A stretch of DNA of 64,000 nt, from contig NC_049983.1 of assembly GCF_000003815.2 (NCBI RefSeq), forward strand, positions 23,857,852 through 23,921,851, written 5' to 3'. Numbering within the stretch: the first letter of the stretch is position 1; every line of letters starts with the position of its first letter. Positions 58,601-64,000 of the stretch are shown here, piece after piece. Made by a program: the position numbers and the translations under genes. The notes under the pieces were generated by a model that saw nothing but the letters and a program-made list of their open reading frames with translations, had not been told where the DNA came from and ran no database searches. The DNA is from Branchiostoma floridae (taxonomy: Eukaryota > Chordata > Leptocardii > Amphioxiformes > Branchiostomatidae).

Positions 58601-61600
58601 ATAATTGTACAAGACATAGTTTTTTTAGAAGGTATATTTTGCTTTTTCAGCTTATGACAATCAAATAGGCCATGGTGAAAATTCTGCATAATGCTGACCT
58701 AAGGCTTGTAATATGAATTGGTCAATATGTATACAATGTAGCTGCTCTTTGACTTAATACCATGCAGTCAAGCTTCGCTGGCAAATGCCACACCTATATA
58801 TCTTACCCCAATTGCTAAGAAGCTAAGTCCAGAGAAAAAATAATACAGGTTTTGCTATCACAAACCAGTAAATATTGCCATTCAAAGCCACATACACATA
58901 ATTTCAGTCTGAAAACAATGCTTTTTATTCAGATAACATAAGTAACAATTTTTCTTGTTATTTGTTAGAATATATCTTCACCCCAGATTTCTAAGAGGTA
59001 CCATGCAGACCTCAATATTATGCACATTATTTTTTTGTATCTATATGACGGTTAGGCATTCTTTTCACAGAAACTTATACAACATACAGCATACAGTAAC
59101 ACACAACTCAAGTTCATAGCTTGGGATGCTTTCGAGAGGCACTCTGTCCGTTTATCAACCCGGTAGATCTCATCTCGGAGTTTCCTTGTCACGTGACAGT
59201 TGATAGGCACTGTCACTTGACAAGACACAGTCATAAACAGGCCTGAGATAATGGCTCACCCTGTCCCTGTTTAAGGTGCTCTGTTGTTGGCGGATGTGGA
59301 TGGCCTCCTCACATCCCTCGTAAACCAGTCGGGATCCAGGTCCAGTACCAATAACATTGTCCCAGTCTATCTTGTGCTGTTTCTTGCTGACAGTGAGTGT
59401 CCGTACCTCATCAATTTTGTGTGGGAGAGGGTGATGACTTCAGATATAGATCCATGTGTGTAAGGCATCCCTAACCCGGGAGCCTCAGCTCCCCCCCCCC
59501 CTACTTTTGCCCCTCGCAGGGTCATTTGGGGGTAACTTATGCAGATGCAGATGCATTCGTTCCTATATGGTGTTACTCTTTCAACTCACAATGCTTTCTC
59601 AAGTTTCTGAAATCTAAATTGTACAGAAAACTCAGGAGGGGATGGCCCAGTGATACTTCAGCCAAAGGGAGACCCCAGCAACATGCGAACGATTGGCCCA
59701 GTGTTGGACACGATGGAGCTGGGGAGAGGGTTGTCACTGGACCAGTGTGACAATACTAGAAGCCAGCTGACGCCCAAAGAAAGGGTCAACAACCTGGTGA
59801 GACTAGTAGAAAATCGTTGCCTACTTGGAGCTGCGGTGGAGATGTGCTGTCCAGAGTTTGCGGATTGCTTCTTGAGGGAGGAACGAGGTGCGTTATTATT
59901 GATCATGGACACTATTTTTCTGCAGGTGCTACTGTAAAAATCGGAGACAATATTTTCCTGCAAATGCTTCATTTTGTCACAACCTATTTTAGCTTCTTTA
60001 GACTTTACACAGGCTTTAAAAGAGTAGAATGGACACCGATAAAACCCATACTGTAACCTGGTTTGATGTTTTGATTACAGACTTTGTCGTAAAATTGACT
60101 CTATTCATTTCAGGAAAGGAGCTTATCATTCTCCACACAAACGACTACAAGGAGGAGTTCATCTCGCCTCTCCAGACAGCCGTTTCTGAATCCGGAGTGT
60201 CCTGTCACACAGAGAACATCAAGCCTACTGCCTCCATCACAGAGAAAACAGTGGAACTTCTGCTCAACACAAACAACAGGATGGTTGCGTTGATCATCAG
60301 CCCTCAGACCCTACATCACAGGCACTGGTCTAACCTTGACTACGAGTTCCCAGTTCGGAACAAGAAGCTCCTGCTGCCCATCCTGCTGTACCCACGAGGT
60401 TCCAGAGACCAGATGGTCCGTGTGCTCCAGCAGCGGGCTCCTGTGCTGGGCAGCCTGGAACGTGAGGAGATAGAGATGGAAGGCAGGGCAGTGTTACGAG
60501 AGAGGCTGTGCAAAATCGTGAACAAGGTAGTTATACAAAGGAGCAATGAAAGCTTCTTGGTTATACTTTATTTGGAGATTCCTACCATACTTTTGATATT
60601 TGGTGAAGTATTTTGTTCACCATTGACAGATTTTTTTTGGTATATCTTTCAGATCATGACAGACGATGAAAAGGGTAAGTTAATGGTACTGAGACTATAA
60701 TCATCGAAAATCGCTCTGAGCAACTGCAACACTAACAGAAGAATCCTTGCCTCACAAAATTCCAGGTGAACGTGCAAAGCTTCGTCGTTCTTACAAAATA
60801 CAGTCACTGTGTTGTTCAATCTGGAGGTTGAATATATCTGTGACAGTCGTAGATTGTGAGAACCAAAAATCGTTCACTAATCAAAGTCTTCTTCGTATCA
60901 CAACCTTCTTTTAATTCTTCCATAAACGTTTCAGCGACTATCTGTCACCTTCATCAGTACAAATGAAACAAATACTATTGGTGCGATATGAACTAGACTA
61001 GTTCTGATGGAACTATTTACTGATCGTTCACTTAATTTTTGTAAAATGACCGAAAGCATAAATCATTAAAGGGGTATAAGTGCCAAACATATCATTTGTG
61101 ACCCTCATAGATCGTCAGCAGATGTTAGGAAGCATATTCATCCTGCTGGACGAGACGGATGTAAGGTTACTGATGCAGGTGTGGTCAGCACGTACTGGGC
61201 AAAAGCAAACCGCAGGGACAGAGACACCTGGTCCACATGACATGTTGAGGACGATGGTGACGAGTGGGTACAGCTCAACTGGTAAGCAGCCTTCCCACAT
61301 CCATTATTATATTAAGTTTCATTTGTCACGTGATATGATAACGTGGATTCTTAACTTATTTTCATTAGCTAATTTACAATACCATGTGACAGATATTCAC
61401 CATAAACAAGCACTGTAGACTTGATAGCATGTTGTGTCTCATTTTTGCTAAGTGAATGATTCTTGTGAGTCTGTATTACATTGCACAAAGCTGTAGTTGT
61501 TTCTCTGATTATACCAGCCATGAGCGTAAGGTCAACAAATACACTCCCCTTGTGTCAGACTTGAGAAATGCAGGCATTTCAGTCACTCTTACATGTTTTG

Positions 61601-63990
61601 AGGTAGGGTCAAGGGGACTCATCACCCCAGACAACAAGGATAGAATCAGAACACTGTTCAGGTCTGTTAAGGCAAAAGCACCAAAGAAGCTCTTCAGGGA
61701 CATTAGCCGAATGTCATTATTGTCCTCCTACGCTATATGGAAAGCTCGACATGAGCCACACTGGGACTGTGCAATAGAATGATTTTAAGACGATACTAAA
61801 ATGAACTAGAATGTGTGATATTTCTGTTGTAATGTCATATATCAATTTGCCTATGTCTCCCTGCATGTTTGGTCTGTAAAGACCAACATGACCTGGGCTA
61901 AATGTCACTTTCTTTTATTTTCTGAATAAAGAATGATTTTACATACATGTATTAATTTTGAAAACATTCTGTAACATAACATATTCAAGGACTATCTTAC
62001 CATTTGAAATTTTCAGGTGACCTTGGATTGCTGCAGCTGGAGAAGGACATGATGGCAGCTGGGATCAGCCTTCCAGCTGTTGTGCGAGACATTCCAGGTT
62101 GGTGTCAAATTTACCGATCAAATTCTTGCAAGTAGTCACAGGCCACTACAATGTGTTATTCAGGTAACAAACCCAGCTGTGTATGAACTAACAAGAGTGC
62201 CAAGACTACAATTGGTTGCCACTCTGACGTTGGCCTCCTTGATTGTCATTTTTCCCCCCATGTTAACTAAATTCATGAGAAAGACCAACGTATTCGGTAT
62301 CATTTCAAGCTCAAGTAGTTAAATTGAGATGAAGCATGTTGTTACGTCCTGACAATTTCGCTTCAAATTCTGTCATCCGTCGAAGCCACTAATGTTTAGT
62401 CTTGTTTTGCACAAGTCGTCTCTACTTTTAAAAAATGTGTTCTGTGCATATGTTGGGAAGACACCCAGGTGGTTTACATAAAAAATCAAAGTTTGCTTTT
62501 TGCATGCATCTAATCTTAGTACTTTTGATTTGATTCTTTAGGAATACCCAAGGAGTTACATTACGTTAAGACCACAAAGGCTTTTGTGGGACCAACGGGT
62601 GGGGAGATGGAGATTTCCAGTTTTGCCAAGCTTGTTGTACCGCCAGAGATCCTTCAGCAAGAAACAGCTGTCAGCATCTCCATCGCAGACATACCTGGCA
62701 TCTTAAGGGGTGAAGAAGGCTTCAGCTGGCTCTCCGACTACCCCTGGTCCCTCGGTGAGGACGCCTACCCACGTGAGCTACTGGATCATGTGCTGTTCTC
62801 CCCGGCTGTCGACGTCAACCTACACGGTGCACAGCCTGATGGACCCATGGAGCTACAGACGTGGCGGCCTCCTGGTTCTGAAGGCATGGAGTGTGTTCTG
62901 CTGAAGCATTTTGATGGAGAAGGCTGGGCAGATATCACAGCTTCAACTACACACCAGATACATTCGGACAAACTGTCCATATCTATGCATACCTTCTGTC
63001 CCCTATGTGTGGTGTGGACCACGCTTGTCGATGTGGGAAAGCTGATGACATCCGTGCTGTCGTCAAGAACTTTAGATTGTAGGTTTTCAGCGTACATCAA
63101 GTCACACGAAGAGGACGTAGATTTCCATGTCGTCTGTAGAGATAAGGGTGTTGAGAAAGAAGAGTACCGCCCTGGGTTCGAGGTGTGCGGAAGCAACAAA
63201 GCCATGTTCGATCTTTATCATAGGAATGATATTGAAGTTGCTGTCAGTGTCCAGAATGGCCAGAAAGAATCCAAGAAAATAGAGCTTCGTGCCCAGCTCT
63301 GTTGTGAAGAAGACGGACAGAACGTTCAAATGTTCCTGGAGAGGCCAAATGGAAGACATCTCAAGGGTGATGTGATCATCAAGAGTACTCATGAGCGACC
63401 CCCTCGGACCGTATGTGAGTTCAAGTTCCGGGAGGTAAGAGCTTCTAAGAGATGATATCACCAGTACTAAACAGATTGTATTTTGAGACAAAAACGTAAC
63501 GGTTCAAAACCAAAGCAGACAGCTTACGGTAACCGTAAGCTGTCTGCTTTGGTTGATACCAAACACTTCATTATAAAGATCATTTTGATAAAATTGTACC
63601 CACGGCAGCCATTGTTGTGGAATTGCTATGTTGCCCATTGGCAAATAACATAATATATGATTGTTTTTATTCTTTTTAGGAAGGTCGAGTCTCCAACAGT
63701 GAGTACATTTTGCCCTTTCGTAAATGTAATGCTTTTTTGTGAAGATTGATGTTTAAAAAGTCTAGGAATGACAAAATTTCCCACAGATTTTTTGCAATGA
63801 GAAATTTTTATTTCACTGTAATTTGTTTTCAATGGAAACAATGGGCACAGTTTAAGCTAGACGTATAAAATAGTTATCATCTCCAACTTCAATGTCACAT
63901 AAACATGTAATACGTGGGGAAACACACATAGTACACATACATGTATATAGTAACTTCCTTTGCAGGTAGTGGCAACAAAAATCAATGGTA
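40607..63990 (+). CDS. Gene C: SH3-SH3-SH2-Roc-COR-TIR-like-ZU5 protein (3' end beyond window)
   Basis: Coding exons: 40607-40615, 41502-41600, 42024-42176, 47264-47374, 47853-47947, 48474-48693, 53886-53955, 55382-55636, 55761-55811, 56112-56552, 56783-56886, 57119-58263, 58522-58580, 59636-59887, 60114-60526, 60653-60674, 61111-61281, 62017-62097, 62542-63434, 63680-63698, and a further one from 63966. This sums to 4663 nt to 63698, about 1554 residues. All phases agree. The start ATG (gtagccATGTCGGGG) follows an acceptor at 40560, so a 5' UTR exon lies upstream. Order: SH3 4-75, SH3 91-150, SH2 156-252, Roc about 285-570, COR about 590-910, unassigned 938-1021, TIR-like 1022-1135, helical 1167-1250, ZU5 from about 1262, UPA-like to 1548. 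The SH2-Roc joint rests on phase and on lack of any kinase exon; two adjacent genes remain possible. Confidence 0.72.
42760..43450. repeat. Tandem repeat, about 305-bp unit, 2.3 copies, in gene C intron 3
   Basis: Unit markers: TTTCCGTTACGTTTGA/ATTCCGTTACATTTGAGC, CTTTTATGTATAGGTG and AAATCTCCTCCCGTGTGAAA recur at about 305-bp steps. Units have diverged. Non-coding. Confidence 0.75.
43640..43730. mobile_element. MITE fragment (CAGTCAAACCTG family)
   Basis: GCGACCACCTGTCC..GGTGGTCGTCTTGGGCAGGTTTAACTGTAT matches the right end of the 23329-23991 element family. Confidence 0.55.
43731..45540. other. Gene C intron 3, right part; no exon seen
   Basis: AT-rich with no supported exon. A tRNA-like fragment at about 44933-44980 (GGGCGTGGCGTAACTGGTAG) may be a SINE head. 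Confidence 0.35.
45541..46430. repeat. Dispersed repeat family, two copies in tandem
   Basis: Blocks such as ATTATGCAAATTAGCT, TTTGCATAATTAGTAT, CCGCTAGGGGGCCCA and CGAGTTATTATGTCAACAGA occur at about 45570-45870 and 46010-46420, and again at 51620-52060. No protein coding. It is probably a non-autonomous transposon family. Confidence 0.6.
50077..50104. repeat. Perfect 28-bp palindrome
   Basis: The half-site GTTGGAACATGTGA is followed directly by its exact reverse complement. A related partial motif (GTTCGAACATATGATCACA) lies at about 50323. It may be a transposon end junction. Confidence 0.85.
50640..51000 (-). pseudogene. Penelope-like GIY-YIG endonuclease fragment
   Basis: Minus-strand translation gives [40 protein letters not shown] and [16 protein letters not shown], the C-terminal part of the GIY-YIG endonuclease domain of Penelope-like elements (conserved E before VHIQ, NR.DG). 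The upstream part is frameshifted ([16 protein letters not shown]-type residues in another frame). Inactive. Confidence 0.7.
51600..52060. repeat. Dispersed repeat, third copy of the 45541 family
   Basis: Contains GCCGCTAGGGGGCCCAAA, ACACACAGACAGACAAACGC and a hairpin CCTCCATGACATTTCATGGAGG. A similar hairpin tail lies at about 41170-41190. Confidence 0.55.
52470..52625. mobile_element. MITE fragment (CAGTCAAACCTG family)
   Basis: GGCCAGGTGGTCG occurs twice and the end is TGCTCGGGCAGGTTTGACTGTA, the right end of the family seen at 23329-23991. Confidence 0.6.
52640..53320 (+). pseudogene. Penelope-like reverse transcriptase fragment
   Basis: Plus-strand reading gives [40 protein letters not shown], then in another frame [20 protein letters not shown] and [14 protein letters not shown]. 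This matches the end of a Penelope-like RT (LPFLD, VYRK.THTD.YL) and the start of its GIY-YIG linker. Frame breaks and loss of the endonuclease core make it inactive. Confidence 0.8.
53956..55381. other. Gene C intron between SH2 and Roc exons; no kinase exon
   Basis: Searched by eye for kinase motifs and splice-bounded open stretches because CSK has a kinase here; none found. It contains AT-rich DNA and a short direct repeat (AATTCCAGGTTATTCTGTTG at about 54250 and 54285). Confidence 0.5.
55382..58263 (+). other. Gene C Roc-COR exons
   Basis: Five exons. G1 is GQFRSGKS (about 292-298) in [25 protein letters not shown] is a possible switch I. Two exons then insert about 60 residues with repeats ([26 protein letters not shown]). 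G3 is WDFGGQ (449-454), G4 THKD (529-532), and a FEVDN G5-like motif is at 564-568. COR follows: [44 protein letters not shown], a winged-helix-like part ([20 protein letters not shown]), and [10 protein letters not shown] to [20 protein letters not shown] binding is expected. This Roc differs from gene B in G3/G4 wording and in its COR, so it comes from a different Roco subtype. Confidence 0.9.
59230..59460 (-). pseudogene. Second Penelope-like endonuclease fragment
   Basis: Minus-strand translation gives [20 protein letters not shown] then [18 protein letters not shown], the C-terminal GIY-YIG endonuclease signature of Penelope-like elements (EEAIHI, LNRD). It is a short fragment in the gene C intron 58581-59635. 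Confidence 0.7.
59636..59887 (+). other. Gene C exon 14: unassigned helical domain
   Basis: 252 bp, phase 1 at both ends, so a symmetric cassette. The protein reads [20 protein letters not shown], then [20 protein letters not shown] and [18 protein letters not shown]. The spaced hydrophobic pattern ([22 protein letters not shown]) suggests amphipathic helices and resembles a CARD-like death-fold C-terminal half. I cannot assign it firmly. Confidence 0.5.
60114..60526 (+). other. Gene C TIR-like domain exon
   Basis: One 413-bp exon, residues about 1022-1159. Pattern: strand [38 protein letters not shown] (the BB-loop region, with I.P..SI), [14 protein letters not shown] (the typical viSp strand), [12 protein letters not shown], then [10 protein letters not shown]. 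This is the layout of a TIR domain. The catalytic Glu expected four residues after the W (WxxxE) is Asp here, with Glu two later, so NADase activity is uncertain. The role could be TIR-TIR signalling. Confidence 0.75.
60884..61030. mobile_element. Penelope-like terminal repeat fragment
   Basis: AAAGTCTTCTTCGTATCACA, CGACTATCTGTCACCTTCAT and CAGTACAAATGAAAC match the terminal repeat at 49077-49200, a solo fragment in a gene C intron. Confidence 0.6.
61111..62097 (+). other. Gene C exons 17-18: unassigned helical region
   Basis: Exons 61111-61281 and 62017-62097 encode [37 protein letters not shown] and [19 protein letters not shown]. The pattern of helices ending in a leucine-rich turn ([16 protein letters not shown]) is like a death-fold (DED, CARD or death). 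No certain match. Confidence 0.5.
61490..61950 (+). mobile_element. Truncated retrotransposon 3' end in gene C intron 17
   Basis: The reading frame to stop 61782 gives [38 protein letters not shown] and [19 protein letters not shown], typical of the region after the RT in some retroelements (EVGSRG, final SY.IW.AR). A 3' UTR follows with AATAAAG at about 61925. 5'-truncated. Confidence 0.6.
62542..63698 (+). other. Gene C ZU5 and UPA-like exons
   Basis: The 893-bp exon starts with the ZU5 pattern: [40 protein letters not shown], then a long acidic stretch, [20 protein letters not shown] and [15 protein letters not shown]. From about residue 1410 a UPA-like part follows ([37 protein letters not shown]). 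ZU5-UPA occurs in ankyrins, UNC5 and PIDD, often just before a death domain; such a domain may lie past the window end. The small exon 63680-63698 continues in phase. At 63966 the next exon reads SSGNKNQW, then either TAA or a donor GTAATC. Confidence 0.85.
63508..63554. repeat. 47-bp palindrome in gene C intron 19
   Basis: The arm CAAAGCAGACAGCTTACGGT (from 63511, with AAC before it) is followed after one base by its exact reverse complement through 63554. It could form a cruciform or an RNA hairpin. Confidence 0.9.
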
Positions 63991-64000
63991 ATCCTGCCAA

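Overview
The window is invertebrate animal DNA: spliced genes with GT-AG introns, AT-rich introns and intergenic DNA, 33-residue ankyrin exons, and many non-LTR, Penelope-like, MITE and SINE-like repeats. No bacterial operon, rRNA or true tRNA gene was seen. The gene content (Roc-COR GTPases joined to ankyrin, SH3/SH2, TIR-like, ZU5 and glycosyltransferase domains) fits an invertebrate deuterostome. Amphioxus (Branchiostoma) is my best guess, by inference only.

Layout. Three related plus-strand genes lie in tandem. Gene A (3' end only, 1-2108) ends in a GT-B glycosyltransferase (GT) domain preceded by a coding minisatellite. Gene B (coding 17935-28487, 13 coding exons, 1146 aa) is ankyrin repeats, Roc, COR, linker and the same glycosyltransferase domain. 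Gene C (coding 40607 to past the window end, at least 20 coding exons, about 1554 aa in the window) is SH3, SH3, SH2 (like the N-terminal half of CSK, without a kinase), Roc, COR, an unassigned helical segment, a TIR-like domain, ZU5 and a UPA-like segment. Exon phases match at every junction I assembled in B and C. A small minus-strand gene (about 32945-35500, provisional) would encode a signal-peptide plus single-TM protein.

The array grew by segmental duplication. Downstream of both A and B lie decayed tandem copies of the C-terminal half of the GT domain, then a 37-bp minisatellite (4031-5440; 30055-31400). Upstream of both B and C lies a homologous exon (10420-10756; about 38014-38322) with a small ORF and the same splice donor. 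The ends are therefore conserved while the coding middles differ.

Mobile DNA: an intact 1245-codon non-LTR ORF (13647-17384), a 458-bp TRIM-like element whose identical 177-bp terminal repeats contain a tRNA-His-like Pol III promoter (39834-40291), foldback, MULE-type and Tc1/mariner-type MITEs, two or more Penelope-like fragments, and a near-identical 1314-bp tandem duplication (6312-8939).

Working together (inference): B and C look like intracellular sensor or signalling GTPases. Roc-COR is the switch. The ankyrin or SH3/SH2 parts would take input, and the GT or TIR/ZU5 parts would give output. An innate-immunity role is plausible but not shown by the sequence.
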